Source: Amblyomma americanum
Lineage: Eukaryota > Arthropoda > Arachnida > Ixodida > Ixodidae
Direction of reading: 5' to 3'
DNA length: 64,000 nt
Assembly (NCBI RefSeq): GCF_052857255.1
Contig: NC_135498.1
Coordinates: 83,166,639 to 83,230,638 of the forward strand
Shown here piece after piece: positions 11,279 to 22,720 of the stretch (positions are counted from its first letter, which is position 1; every line of letters starts with the position of its first letter). A program made the translations under genes and the position numbers. A model generated the notes under the pieces. It was not told where the DNA came from. It made no database searches and was given only the letters and a program-made list of their open reading frames with translations.

Positions 11279-14200
11279 ATGCCGAACAAGTGTTGTGTGC
11301 CGGGGTGCAGCGGCAAATACGATACGAGCAGGAAGATACAAGTGTTTCTTTCCCAAAAGACGACGACACTTTCAAGAAGTGGTTACGCGCCATTCCAAGG
11401 AAGGACTTCGTGCCCACTTCATACACTAAGGTAAGTAATGTTTATGATACTGTTATGTGTTCTGGTTGTTTTTACTTAATCAGCATGTTTATTGCGATTC
11501 TTCCGAAGCCCAGATATATTGATTGTGGCCACATTTATTTGCTGCAAACACGCTTATAGACAAAGGGGCTAGCATTAGGCTATTTTAATGAGTGGATCCT
11601 GCGATGTTTACGAAACGTTTGTACGTTTGTGCAGGTTTGCGCCGATCATTTCGACGCTTCATGCACCAAGACGATGACATCGTACACGGACCCAAGAAGA
11701 GAATGTTCTTACAGTTCGATTGCCAGTACCGTGGGTGCGCCGTGGATCGGTGCCTACCGTATTTCCCAACTGCCCTTCGTACCTTTCAGCACTAGGCAAC
11801 AGCAAGAGAGAAGCACCTGATGCTAACAGGAGCCGACTAGAAGCTTCTCAACTCGCCCGTGCGGTCAAGGATCACTGGCGTCATATGAAGCGGAGCAGGA
11901 GAGAGACAAATTTTCGTCACTCGAAGAACTAAAGGCGCACCTGCAAGTGTTCTCAGTGTCAGTGCAGTGGACTGTGATTCATAAAGGAAAGCGTACGATC
12001 TTTTTGAACATCACCAACGATCGTGAACCTTGGTTGAAGGCGTCATTGAAAGTGTTCCAAAACGTCCAAGTCTCAGCCTGCTACCAAGGGTCCGCGATCA
12101 AGAATCTTGGTAGCGCTGTTGTACCAGACTCGGTTTGCAAAGTTAGCTCCTTGTTGAAAATATTGAACAACCTGTGCATGTTGTCTGACGAGTCTGGCGA
12201 GCGTTGTAGTTCTCGCCACCTGTCGCTTACAGTAAATTTCGTTCTAGACAAATTGGAAGCAAGCATTAATGAAAACAAGAAAGGGGCTTTGAAATTTTTA
12301 AAGGAACAGCTAACACTGCTCTCTGCCGAGCGTGTTCAGTACAGCACACAGGTAATGGTGTTTGTATGCATTCTCCACACAATATCGCCGTATGCCTACA
12401 AGTATTTGAAAAAAGCAAGTACACTAGCCTTGCCCCATCCGAGCACTATTAGGAAAGGGTGCTCATCTGTACAAATGTGCCCAGAAATTGATTCTTGTGA
12501 TGCAACTTTTCTTCAGTATGTTTCCCAGAGATTTACACATCTGCAGTCACATGAAACGTTCATGCTTGACGAAATTCATATCAAGCCTTGTTTTGATTAT
12601 AAGGGGGCAGCATATGTGGTGCTGCAGTGAATTCCAGCGAGGCAGCCACATCTGTACACGTGTTTATGATACAAAGTCTGCAGTGCTCATTCAGTGAGGT
12701 AGCACACATTCTTCCGGTAAAAACCATACAGGGCGACCAACTTCATGCCATACTGAAGAAGGTGATCATACGCTTAGAAGCGATTGGGTACGGGGTCATT
12801 GCCGTTGTTTGTGGCAATAACTCTCTAAACAGAAAGGTAATGAAGATGTTTCTGCCAAAGCCAATGCTTCGTCATGTTTATCCACATCCGGCAGATCCAG
12901 ATCGGCCGTTGTTTTATGTGGTAGATGCTGTACATCTTTTGAAGTGTATCAGAAACAATTGGCTGAATCAGAAAAATGCGGGGACTTGCTTTTTCTACGC
13001 ACGATTTGAGCTCTCAAACAATGATGTTCGTCCTGAATGCAAAATGACGGTCTCTTTTACGAATTTGAAAGATTTACATAAGAGGAGTCATCTCTAGTGA
13101 TAAAGTCTGGGTATGGCTTGACATCCAAGACACTTAATCCGAGCAACTTGGAACGGCAAAATATGAAGCTGGTATTGCATGTTTTTAATCCACACGTAGC
13201 CGCAGCCCTGGCAACTCGCAGTGGTGAAGCTGATTTTCAACATGCGGCAGCAACAGCAGATTTCATCAAAATCTTTCTTCGCTGGTGGAGTATTGTCAAC
13301 GTAAAAACGCCAAATAAAGGCTTCCATCATCGTACTGTTTACGAAGAACCCATGTCTTGCAGTACAGATAACTCAAAAGTAGCTTTTCTGAATGGTTGCA
13401 TTACCTGGCTTTATGTCTGGGAATTTTATGGGCATGACACTGGGGTCCTTACCCAGGACACGTTTGAGTGCCCTAAGGCTATCTGCTCAATCCTTACTGG
13501 CATTGGCAAAATACTGCATAAGTGAACTTCATTTTAAGTACGTCCTACTAGGGAAAGTTCAAACGGATCCTCTCAAGAGTCGTTTTGGACAGTACCGGCA
13601 AATGGCTGGAGGGCAGTACCACATATCTGTTCGACAGCTTTGTGAGACAGAGGGCCGGATTTGCCTTCAAAATGCCCTGCCAAAAATGAGCACTGATGAC
13701 TCCAGAAACTTCGAAGAGACAAACAGTGTCAGAGATGTAGGAACCTCCTTTAGTGTTCAAGTTGTAGACGCTGACCTTGATGCACTCAGAGAACGAATAC
13801 CAGTTATTGGTTATGTTGGCGGGTATTTTGCGCATGCTACAATGAAAGATTTAAAGTGTGAAAGTTGCCGAGGACACTTGGTTGTTACCGGAAGTAAGAC
13901 GGAAATGGAAGAAGACACCCATTCCTTAATCGCACAACGGGACCGAGGTGGACTCAAGTTTCCCTATGCCCTTGTGATTACAATAGTCATGTACACGGAG
14001 GTTGTAGTTACAAAGCTTGTGACACAAGGTGCCTGCACACAATTTCTCCGTGGGCCCAACCAAAAGAATGTCTTTCGGCAACTGATGCTTAACTCTCTAC
14101 CGAGGCTTGAGGACATAGATGCATGTGAAAATGGGTATGCCTACGAGCTCCTTGTCACACTTGTTGCAAACTGTGCAGCAAACATAATGCTTAACAACTT

Positions 14201-14285
14201 ATCCAAACAAAGGAATGATCAACTTCATATTATAAAAGAACAGAAAGCAAAAAACAGAAAAGCCCAAATCTTCCTTGAAAAGTAA
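11279..14285 (+). pseudogene. P-element/THAP9-like transposase, frameshifted
   Basis: The start at 11279 (MPNKCCVPGCSGKYD) opens a C2CH THAP zinc finger. Its second half (SFPKDDDTFKKWLRAIPR... VCADHF) continues in another frame and across an intron at 11431-11634. After the finger comes SVPTVFPNCPSYL, a linker motif typical of THAP transposases. The catalytic part runs through 11947-12630 (STLALPHPSTIRKGC, DEIHIKPCFDYKG), 12627-13097 (VDAVHLLKCIRNNWLNQK), 13097-13525 and 13392-14285 (LLGKVQTDPLKSRFGQYRQM, a family signature). Frame changes fall near 11345, 11700-11750, 11930, 12620, 13085 and 13515. At 12813-12815 the codon is Gly (VVCGNN) where I expect the family's catalytic Asp; that expectation is from memory of THAP9-like proteins. 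Loss of function seems certain as written, although some shifts may be assembly errors. Confidence 0.88.
11431..11634 (+). other. intron in the P-like transposase
   Basis: The donor is AAG|GTAAGT and the acceptor TTTGTGCAG|GTT. Removing these 204 bases joins SYTK to VCADHF in phase 0 and completes the THAP finger's C-x2-H end, so the intron is supported by the protein family. Confidence 0.85.
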
Positions 14286-15236
14286 TTTTCAATAACTTGT
14301 ACATCGCACATTTATTTACTTTAAATTGCACTGCAGGTATTTTCTTTCAGTTTCCTCATGTGATTTCTTTGGCGAACTTCTGCGTGTTGTACTTCTTTTG
14401 TTTGCGTCATGCATGGTTTCTAGCCCATAGTTTAAATGACAGTTGTTTGTTTTTAATCTGAAATTTTAAAGTATTTTGGAAATTAAGTGCAATGTTGTTG
14501 TTTTCTTACGGATCTTAACCTCAGACATTGCCTGCTGTGGTAGGTGTATGACTTATTTGTCATACCTTTCGTCTGTAGTCTGTATGTGCTCTTCTTGTGC
14601 AGTGTCTATTATTGTACTATTCTTGCACTGTCTATTATGTAGTATTGTATTAGTGTCTATATTATTGTGCAATGCAGTTAGTGCAGTGGATTCCTTGTGT
14701 ATTCCTGCACCAGCAGCAGGGCAATAAGTCGTTCTTTGTGTCACTTATTTATTATAACCTAGTCCACAGTCTAGTCACAAGTGTGTTTAATGTACTGTGG
14801 TTTCTTTGCATGCCTTCGAATCTACAAAGTAATATGTTGTGTTTTATGTAATTGAAGGGCGGCCACCTACTCTGAAAAGTGGATGAAATAATATTTTCTT
14901 CTAACCTACAGTTAAGATGCAAGTATGGTTTTCGTTTTCTACTTCTTGGCATTGCAATGTGCTATGTTCTGCTTCCTCTCATTCATCTGAAACTCGTACC
15001 GTGCCACAAGGCCTACTTTAATATACAGATTGGTATTGTAACTGTGTGTATATCTTATCGGTGCAACAACTTGTTTCGGCTGTCAGCTGTTTACGATTTT
15101 ATAGCACGCAGTATAAAAGGCAACATCCGTGTACAATACAGCGCAATATCGTTTTCTGTCTGTCATGTATTTTGGCCGCGAACGATGTGTAGTCGTAAAT
15201 ATCTGTAAATATGCATATAGACAGTCTGCTGTGATA

Positions 15237-15242
15237 AATAAA
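15237..15242 (+). promoter_or_regulatory. polyadenylation signal of the P-like transposase
   Basis: AATAAA lies about 950 bases after the transposase stop and before the right sub-terminal repeat. Confidence 0.5.
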
Positions 15243-15415
15243 TACGTATAATTCTGTCGGTAATGTTAATTATTTGTCTTTGCCCTGATAAATCGCGCGG
15301 ACCTGGCGGTCGACGAGCCTGTCTGTGGCGTCAGTTCCCGCGAGGCGAGTGCGCGGCAATCGCTCGCGGCCCTCAGCCGGCGCGCAGTGGCATCGTTGAC
15401 GTCACGTCACGTGAC

Positions 15416-15456
15416 GCGCAGGCCTGAAAGCTGTTCAGAAGGGTAATGGCTAGGAG
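15416..15456 (-). repeat. right sub-terminal inverted repeat of P-like element
   Basis: Inverted partner of 11031-11073. The minus strand reads CTAGCCATTACCCTTCTGAA then the shared CAGCTTTCAGGCCTGCGC. Confidence 0.8.
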
Positions 15457-15698
15457 CGACAACCGCAAGTTGCAAACCGAACGTCAGTGGATGACGTATT
15501 CATGGGCGGGGCCCAGCCCCAGAGCTGTTTTCTTTTTTTTTTCTGGTGCCCCGCGTGTACGAGTTGAGGGGAGAGAGGAGGAACGTAATTTTTAATCGTC
15601 TATATCTACGGTGTTGTTGATGCTAGCTTAAAAATTCTTGCGTTGGGGTGACGAGTGATGAAATACCTACCTCTCGCCTGCTTTACGTAATCTCAATT

Positions 15699-15721
15699 CT
15701 TTTATTGCATAGTCCCTTTAA
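15699..15721 (-). repeat. right terminal inverted repeat of P-like element
   Basis: The minus strand reads TTAAAGGGACTATGCAATAA, the partner of the left end at 10416. Confidence 0.75.
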
Positions 15722-17949
15722 TGTCGAAGGTGGGTGTCGTGCGCGTGTTTGCGTCGCCGCGGAGTGAGGGTAGAACGAGCACTGTGTGGGCTTGTGTGTG
15801 TGCGCGCCAGCAGCCCAAGCAGTGGCTACGCTTTATGCAGCATAACTCGGTGAACACATTTCGAGAGGGCCGGCAAGCTGGCACCGGACTGGTGGCTTGC
15901 AGTAACGGCGAAAAGCCAGCTGCAGGAAAGCGCGCCAACCTCGAAAACGACCCGTGCTCCGCCCGTTACACTAAAGGGGCCTGCGTGGTTCTGAAGTGAG
16001 GGAAGTCTGCACGGCAGCGGCTGTCCAAAAACTTAGGGCGGAGCCGTGCCACATTCTTGCGAGGAAAAGAATGGCTGCGGGAACTTGGAAAAGAAGACCT
16101 AGAGAGGAGGAGTCGGTAAAGCCTCGAGCGGGGACGTTCGTGAAAGAACAGAGAAAACGTACTCTCCAAACATGAAATAGCCTATATCGGAGTAAAAGGC
16201 AGTAAGCCGTCCTCTAGCGCACTCTGTTTTAGGGGCACGGTATTCTGCCCAAGCCCTGAGATAAATTTCGATGACTAAAAATACGGAATAATTACAGTTT
16301 GCAACGGACAGAGTAACCTTCTTCAAAACATGCGAAGTTCTAGCAGTTACGAAGATTTAACCGGGGTTTCAATCGCCTCCATTGCTAGCGTCAATACCTC
16401 CAGTGCAGCGTTTAAAAGCCTCCTCTCATTGCTAACTACTATGGTTACTATGATTTGCGGTGGGAATATTCCTCCGTTGACAAGAGTAAGCCCTTAAAAG
16501 GAAGTCGGCTGGAGGACAAATTAATCCCTTTTTACTTCCATATAGGTTATTTTGTGTTTATAGTGTACTGGCACGCCGAGCAGAGTGGACGCACCCTCAC
16601 GGAAAAGCTCTGCCTTAACAGTTGAACATCATTCTAAATAAAGTAGGCACTGTGTAATCCGCATTGTTCCATGCGGTCTGACTGAATCGGGAGAGGAGAA
16701 GACAAGGAGAAAAGAATCTGCCTGACACTTGCTGTCTGGTTTTTTGTTGGCGGGTGAGAGAGGGCGAAGGCGTCCCTGACTTCGCCCAGAAAAGCAATCG
16801 TCATGGCATCTTCGCTGAGACGTTAGTGTTCTCTGTAGTACGTCTGCTATACCTCAGCTTGGCCCTTCCGGCGATGTCTCTTCCTTTGCCGATTCCGTGC
16901 TATAAAAGCACCTCTGCGTTCTCGTCGACAATGCCTTCGACGCCCTTGACATCCCTGGCAGCTACGGCGGCAACTACGCCTGAGCTGGGACCACTACGCT
17001 TGTCTGAGAACGTTGGCCACAGTCTGTGTTCGGTGACGCGTGCTCGCAGGTGGCGCCATCCCTTGGTTTGAGGGTTGTCTAGCTCCCCTAGGCCGTGTGA
17101 CGTATTTCCTGAGGTCAGATTACCCCAAGCGTCCGCTCTTTGCCAATTTCTTTATCTAAGCAACCAGCATCATATGCTAACGCATTCAAACGATCCACCG
17201 AGGTTAGCGGAACAATTCTCTGTTACTCAAATTTACCGGATCACCCAGGTGGCACCAAGAAATTCGTGCCTTGCTCCGTCATCACGCTGGCACTCTATGG
17301 TACTCTCGTTGCCAGCTCATCTATCGAGGTTGTTCCTCAAGAACTAGGCAACGTTTTTGTCCAACTATATTGCGGCAATTGCGAGAGCTGCCCCGATTAG
17401 CTTTAGGGGATGCGTAGGCCATAAATGCAAGCGCGACGCATTAGCGTGCAGTTCACGTCATTTAGTGCTTAATGTCGGCTCCTGTTTTAAACTGAGCAAA
17501 GTATGAGCAGTTGTGACGTGAATAAATTGTCGACTATATCCGTTAAGCGGGTGTGCATATTATTTGTATTAAAAAAATCAGTTTGACACGATTGTTAAGT
17601 TTCTGGGAAGCCAAGCGCCATGCAGAAATAATTGCCAAATCGCATATAAAATCGAATGACACGCTTTTAGACTCTCCAGGCAAGATAAAGGTTACAGAGA
17701 AAGAAAAAAAGTAACAGAAACACCGCACTAGCATTCATAATTTCGGTGCCATTTTCCAGACATGCATTAAACAGGAGTACAGTGCTCTACACGTTTTCGC
17801 CTGGTGTATACCAGGGTTAGAGCGGCGTTTAGTACTTGTGTTTAAGCGTTGAACTGTCTTCTCCAAAACAATGATGTGTTCCATTTACAATTTAATAAAA
17901 AGCTACCAACCTTCTTCACCTCTTTCCCAAATGAGTATCCCTGCCCAAG
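15722..17949. other. no gene recognised (2.2 kb)
   Basis: Several open frames of 60-105 codons occur here but none shows a known domain, consistent splice sites or preference over its overlapping frames. A lone TATA-like element is listed separately. Confidence 0.5.
16901..16908 (+). promoter_or_regulatory. TATA-like box, isolated
   Basis: TATAAAAG in a GC-richer context (CCGTGC upstream, CACCTCTGCG downstream), followed 30-40 bases later by ATGCC. It could be a Pol II core promoter or part of a lost LTR. No coding exon behind it could be confirmed. Confidence 0.25.
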
Positions 17950-18613
17950 ATGTCATCACGCATTGATGAGACGATGAGCTTCTCGACTTCCGGTTTGCGA
18001 GCGTGTTGCTGCCTTAATGGACCGTTATCTACCGCTTGCTATCTCCGACACTGCTACCTGAGCCCGTCGCCACCTCTGACGACCAGCTTGCTGCCGGCGG
18101 CCACCGCTGGTAGGTGCTACCCCGTGAAAATTTTTCTCACTTGCATGGCCAGGCCGGACTACTCGGATTCGCTAAACGACCTACAAATGGTCCAGCAGGC
18201 TCGTCCTGCAGTGTCGTTTCAAGCATATGAAGCAGCTGGTCGCAATCAAATCACCGGCGTTATCATAAACGCTGGCTACATGACTTCACACGAACTAATG
18301 AGCTATATTTGCATTGCCGCGAGTGTAAATCCTGAAGGCGCGCCCGCTTGGGGACAAACCCACTGCCATGATCCTATTTCAAGGCAACAGTGCGCCTGCA
18401 AAGATGGACTGCGGTCACCATCTGTGTTTTTCCCTGCCTTCTGCGAGTCAGGGTTTGTGGTATCTGCCAAAAGATTCGGCATCGCAAGGAGCAATGACCC
18501 TGTGCGGTGTGCAGCAGCACGAAGAGTGCGCACCATGCTCGAACGCAGGACGGAACTGCCGTAATTGCAGTCGTTCTCATTTGGCCACAGCCGAAAATGA
18601 TCCACAGTGGTGA
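17950..18613 (+). pseudogene. LINE ORF1 (gag-like), broken
   Basis: The 17950-18564 frame runs through ARPDYSDSLNDLQM and NQITGVIINAGYMTS, resembling the N-terminal half of I-group ORF1 proteins. The zinc-knuckle-like end (HEECAPCSNAGRNCRNCSRS) lies in another frame at 18368-18613, so the product is frameshifted. A proline/serine-rich open frame from 18507 to 19262 could be the hinge region after the knuckles. Confidence 0.5.
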
Positions 18614-19321
18614 CAAGTCAACAAACGAATTGCACAGAAACGTAAGTAAGCAGGTTACAAAACGTTCACGTAAGAAACGGGCGACTGAGGAACTTCAGCA
18701 CCGCCAACTCAAGAGCGTAACAACAAAACTCATTCAGACTTGTGGCCAAGTCAACACGCCGCAGTTTCTGCACGGGATAACGGGTACTCCCCCCCCCCTC
18801 CCCTCCGGACAATTAGAAAAGGGCAAAATCAACTCATCTGATGCCTTTAAACAAGCCAAAGCGCACCCAACAGCCAGTCCAACACATGCTTCACCGGAGG
18901 CAACCTCAAGTTCACCTTGTCCGCCCGCCAAGCTGGCTGTTTCAGCGGGAACGGCAAAGCCGTTTCAAGTGATGCAGCTCAGCCAGCGACAACGTTTTCG
19001 CAGCCCCGCGATAATTCATATCTTCCCGCCTCAACGACATCCCACAATCTCGAGCGGCGTCTGTATGGCACAATCAGGGCAGCCCATCTTCCAAAGATAC
19101 CACCCATTTATTAACCTGGCCACACAGAAACAAGCGTCCGCACCGTCATGGGGCGTCTCATGCTTTCGGGCACGCACTCTTTTGACACAGCCCCCAAGAC
19201 AACGGCAGCGGCACCCGCGCAATGTATACCTCTTGGGCAACACCAAACTTCACTGCCTCTGACGCAATACAGCCTCAGCACTTAACTCTTCGGGACCACC
19301 GCCATCGGCAACTGTCCTGAA

Positions 19322-19957
19322 GTGAAATTTCTTCGCAGCAAGACGGCTGACATAATCGCCCGGTTCTCCAGCAGGAAAGACGACAGGCGTCAATTAGAGG
19401 TCAGTGGCACTGTGCTGCGGATAATACTCTACGACGGCTACGCTCCCTCTGAAGACCTCGCTGCGCCCACGAAGACTGCATTGTACATGCGGAGGGGAGC
19501 AATGCAGGTACAGCTAGAAACGCAACCGTGGTGCGACACGACCCTCAGCGTTGTCGGTTGTTGGGTACAGGTCTCACCACAGCGGACAATGCTGGTCCTC
19601 TGCGTCGGCACGGTTCCTGAAAACGCGAGGAACAGGGCCGTTCAGGCACCCCTTGACCTCGTCTTGGCCTCCAACTTTAAGAGGCTTTGTCCGCAAGACA
19701 TTATAGTCTTATGCGGGGATTTATACTCTCAGCATGTCGCATGGGGACGCAACAAACGCAGCTGGCGTGGTAGGCATGTAACACAAGATATTTCGGCGTA
19801 CGAGCTGACTCTTCTCAAAACACCGCAAACGCACACGCGGCTACGACAGACATGTCACCAAGCAGGCACGCCCCTAGACCTCACCTGGAGTACCGTTCCC
19901 AGCCCTTTCGATGGGAGGTGCTCGAGGATTGCATGGGAACTGACTACTTTCCGATAA
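19322..19957 (+). pseudogene. LINE APE-type endonuclease domain
   Basis: The frame carries IIVLCGDLYSQHVAWG followed by LTLLKTPQTHTRL and LDLTWS, the later motifs of the APE endonuclease of non-LTR retrotransposons, which nicks target DNA. In the usual GD(F/L)NA.H..WG motif the Asn-Ala is replaced by Tyr-Ser, so a key residue is lost. The frame breaks at 19957 and the following motif (MGTDYFPI) continues in the 19852-20247 frame. Confidence 0.75.
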
Positions 19958-20239
19958 TCACAAGTTTTCGTACAGACCACGCCAGTGCGACGATTAAGCC
20001 GTACGCCACTACAAGGCTAAGCCCCAAAAGGAACTGGGGCAAAGGCTGCGAGGTACTGTGGCAGCAGCCTCCAGCCAAGAGCATTGACCAGCTGGTGTCA
20101 CAGCTATGCGCGGCCGAGCGCAGTGCCACCAAGAGCCTAAGGATTTTTCTCACCCCCCCCCCCCCCAAATCTGATAGACATATGCTCATTCTCGCTCAAT
20201 ACAGACGATCTGACCACGCGGTACACTACAATAAAGGGG

Positions 20240-20575
20240 TTGCGTAAAATGCAGCGTAAATGCAAACACTACGCTCACGTCAGACTATTGGATGAGAATT
20301 TTTGAATCATCCGCAGAAAAATCCACATATCTAAGGTTCACGCCATCCTGAGCTCTCTTCTCGGCAAGCGCATGACCAACGGCGGGACCTTACGCGTAGT
20401 CTTCCGGGAAGGCATCAGCGCTAAGGAACTCGTCGAACAAACCAGTGTTCTTTCCGCAGTCGTCTCGCCCCACAGGCACCACGTATCAGAATGATTAACC
20501 TTTCGACAACAGTGAGCCGCCTTACAGGCCCTTCACCATGCCCGAGTTGGAGCACGCCTTGCAGCAAGCTAATTG
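20240..20575 (+). pseudogene. LINE reverse transcriptase stub (N-terminus only)
   Basis: Frames here give VHAILSSLLGKRMTNGGTL and PFTMPELEHALQQAN, matching the linker and start of I-group RT. The sequence then jumps at about 20575 to RNase H. The palm with the YADD box is absent, so this is an internal deletion rather than 5' truncation. Confidence 0.6.
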
Positions 20576-20599
20576 CATACACTAATTTCAGAAATTGTG

Positions 20600-21250
20600 T
20601 CTTTGTTTTCTAGCGCTTGAATTTTCAAGTACCCGAGCCGACAAAAATGATCATCGTGTACCATTTGGAATAGGCTCTCGCATCATCATCCCAAACTCAC
20701 CCCATTCATCATCGTGTGTACGCAGACTGCCAGGCTGCCAACCGGGAATGCGCCAGTGTTCTTCATACAGACCCTGTGCTGCAGAAGATCCGGGACAAGG
20801 CCTGCCTGCTCCGCGAACGCTACGCCATGTTATCATCCTTTCGGTCCCCGCGCTCATACTCGGAAACGAGAAGGCTCATAGGCTATCGCGCGCTCCCCTA
20901 CCAGCTAGCCAGAGCTTCTGTGTCTCTTTTTTCTTCTTTCTCTACCACATCTGAGATAGCAGATCTGATTGAAGACAAGAATCTGACCAAACAACATAGT
21001 GCAGCCTACCTCATGGCAGTTGGTAACCCCATCTTTATGCCTACGCTTTTTCCGAAGATATTCACACGACAAAAATCGGCCCAGCTTCGGGGGATACAAA
21101 CAGTTACCCTCGTTCCCCCTTTTCTGTTGAACCGTGTTCACCGGGCTGGCCCTTCATCACCTGTACCTGATTCCTGCTCCATGTGCCAACTGCCGTATTG
21201 ATGTGAACCACCTGTTCTGGGAGTTCCGCCCCCACGGTTGTGAAGGCTCC
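20600..21250 (+). pseudogene. LINE RNase H and C-terminal region, frameshifted
   Basis: VYADCQAANREC matches the YTDSQAA motif of LINE RNase H and, in a neighbouring frame, GNEKAHRLSRA matches its last motif. A Cys/His cluster (ANCRIDVNHLFWEF, 21185-21230) resembles the C-terminal zinc motif of I-group ORF2. RNase H would remove the RNA strand during reverse transcription. Confidence 0.65.
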
Positions 21251-22025
21251 TATATCTCCAGTTTTCCCGTTTTACATCATTTACGTTTCTAGTAGGCGCG
21301 GGAAGAATAACGGTGCGATAATCTCCATGAAAACAAACGACTGAAACATACGGGCTTTGGGGGCGTAAGCATGGCATCTGCTTCACGCGCGGTCTGTTCC
21401 TAAATCAAGACCGCTGGGGGATGTGGCCGGATGTATCGTTGTGCGCGTGCTCTGTGCCTGGCAGCGCGCTGCGCTTTAGTTGAATTTAACATACAACTGC
21501 ATAATTTGGTTCCCACAACGTCCCGACTCTTCTGAGGATTAAACATGGTGACTGCTTCGTCAACAGCGGTAATTAAATCATTGTTCATGATCTATGGCCC
21601 CGAAATGAACGGTGGTTCCTGAGTACGGTACGCAGATAGCGGTTCCCTTCGTATTCGTATGGGTCCCGCTGCCCTCTTCGCAACTGCGAAGGTCCCGAGC
21701 ACAAAAGCAAACACCACCGTAGCTGTCGCTGCACCGACATCACTAACGCCTGAAGGAAAACAGCGTCGAAGTGACTGCGACCGGCACCGCAAAAAAGGCG
21801 ATATCGCCCGGTAGACAAAGCAACTGATGGAGTTCACGAAAAGATGCAAAGGATGCACGGCGGTCACTACACTCGCGCGGGCCAGATATTCAAAACGAAT
21901 AGAGAGAGAGAGAGAGACCTTTCCACCTTTCAGAACCTTTTGTGCCTAGATCTTGTTCTTTATTTTGCACCGCGAAAGCTTAACGCCGACCAAAGGTTTG
22001 GGTGTTCAACGCATCTCGCATATTT
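21251..22025. other. no gene recognised; short (GA)n run
   Basis: The only notable item is a GAGAGAGAGAGAGAGA tract near 21901. No exon or repeat match. Confidence 0.45.
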
Positions 22026-22720
22026 TTACTTTGGCGGGAGATTACCTTCGTTTCGACCAAATGTTTTCTTTGTCCACTGAATCACCACTGAGTCAAGGTA
22101 TTGCCGTGAAAGGTCGTTTCTTTCCTTGGCGATGACGGAAGCCTCTTCCCAGCAGATTGAATGTTCTGCCGGTACGGCATGCTCCGCAAGCGCGCTGCAA
22201 GCAACTTTCTTATTTTTCACGTCCTTTATGTGCTCTGTTAAACGCCTTTCAAAATTCCCGCTCTCGCCTACGTAAACATGGTCGCACCCAACGCAGGGAA
22301 TCTTTTGCACGACGCCTTAAAATCTTTATTTTTTTTAGTTTCTCTTTCACGTACACCAGCTCATGCCGTAACTTCCGGGCGAGAACGTCGGCAACGTGAC
22401 ATCGTATGCAAGAAGAGCACGTCCCAAAGCATCAGTTATGCCAGGTACATCAGGTGTAGGACACCTGATCGGCAGTGGTCGCCATCCCGTTCCTCCTGGT
22501 GCAACGAGCGGCACTCCACGGAATTCACAAAATTGTTGGGGTAGCCACAACAGCTTAATTCACGGCATACTAGCATAAGATCCGAGGCAACATCTTGTGG
22601 TCTTCAACAGATTTCCCGGGCTCGCTGAATCAGCGAAGACGCAACAGCGCGTTCGTGGCAGGCCGGCTGCACAGCGTTGAAATGAAGGTAACTGGCAGTG
22701 TAGGCATCCTTCCTGAAAGC
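22026..22720 (-). pseudogene. Penelope-like element: RT thumb and GIY-YIG endonuclease end
   Basis: On the minus strand, 22720 to 22560 carries residues like QPACHERAVASSLIQRAREIC, the thumb-side segment of PLE reverse transcriptase. After frame breaks, 22310-22026 gives IPCVGCDHVYVGESGNFERR, the GIY-YIG nuclease core, then HSICWEEASVIAKE and the ending GRNEGNLPPK that closes PLE ORFs. PLEs use this nuclease to nick the target. The stop at 22026 is probably the natural one. Upstream domains are absent, so this is a truncated copy. Confidence 0.75.

Larger units (their letters stand above)
10416..15721 (+). mobile_element. P-element-like DNA transposon (THAP transposase), 5.3 kb, decayed
   Basis: The ends are inverted repeats: TTAAAGGGACCATGCAA at 10416 and, on the minus strand, TTAAAGGGACTATGCAATAAAAG from 15721. 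Inside them a second inverted pair (11031-11073 and 15416-15456) shares CTGAACAGCTTTCAGGCCTG. Between lies one transposase gene transcribed rightward, with a polyadenylation signal at 15237. Terminal plus sub-terminal inverted repeats and a THAP transposase are the hallmarks of the P superfamily. The 8-bp target duplication expected for P elements is not visible (GCGCTGGC left, TGTCGAAG right), so either the ends are a little off or the flanks have changed. Confidence 0.85.
17950..21250 (+). mobile_element. I-like LINE with internal RT deletion
   Basis: In order from left to right: an ORF1-like gag region with cysteine/histidine clusters, an APE endonuclease, a stub of the RT N-terminus, then RNase H and a C-terminal zinc-like tail. 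The RT palm is missing. The element is about 3.3 kb against 5-6 kb expected for a full I-group LINE. The exact ends are not visible; no poly-A or simple-repeat tail was pinned down. Confidence 0.75.

Noticed and set aside
11279..14285. A domesticated host THAP gene
   Set aside because: The gene lies between matching terminal and sub-terminal inverted repeats and is frameshifted several times, which fits a dead transposon and not a conserved host gene.
16901..17100. An LTR with TATA box at 16.9 kb
   Set aside because: No second copy of the sequence and no TG...CA bounded repeat was found in the window. Only the TATA-like box is kept, at low confidence.
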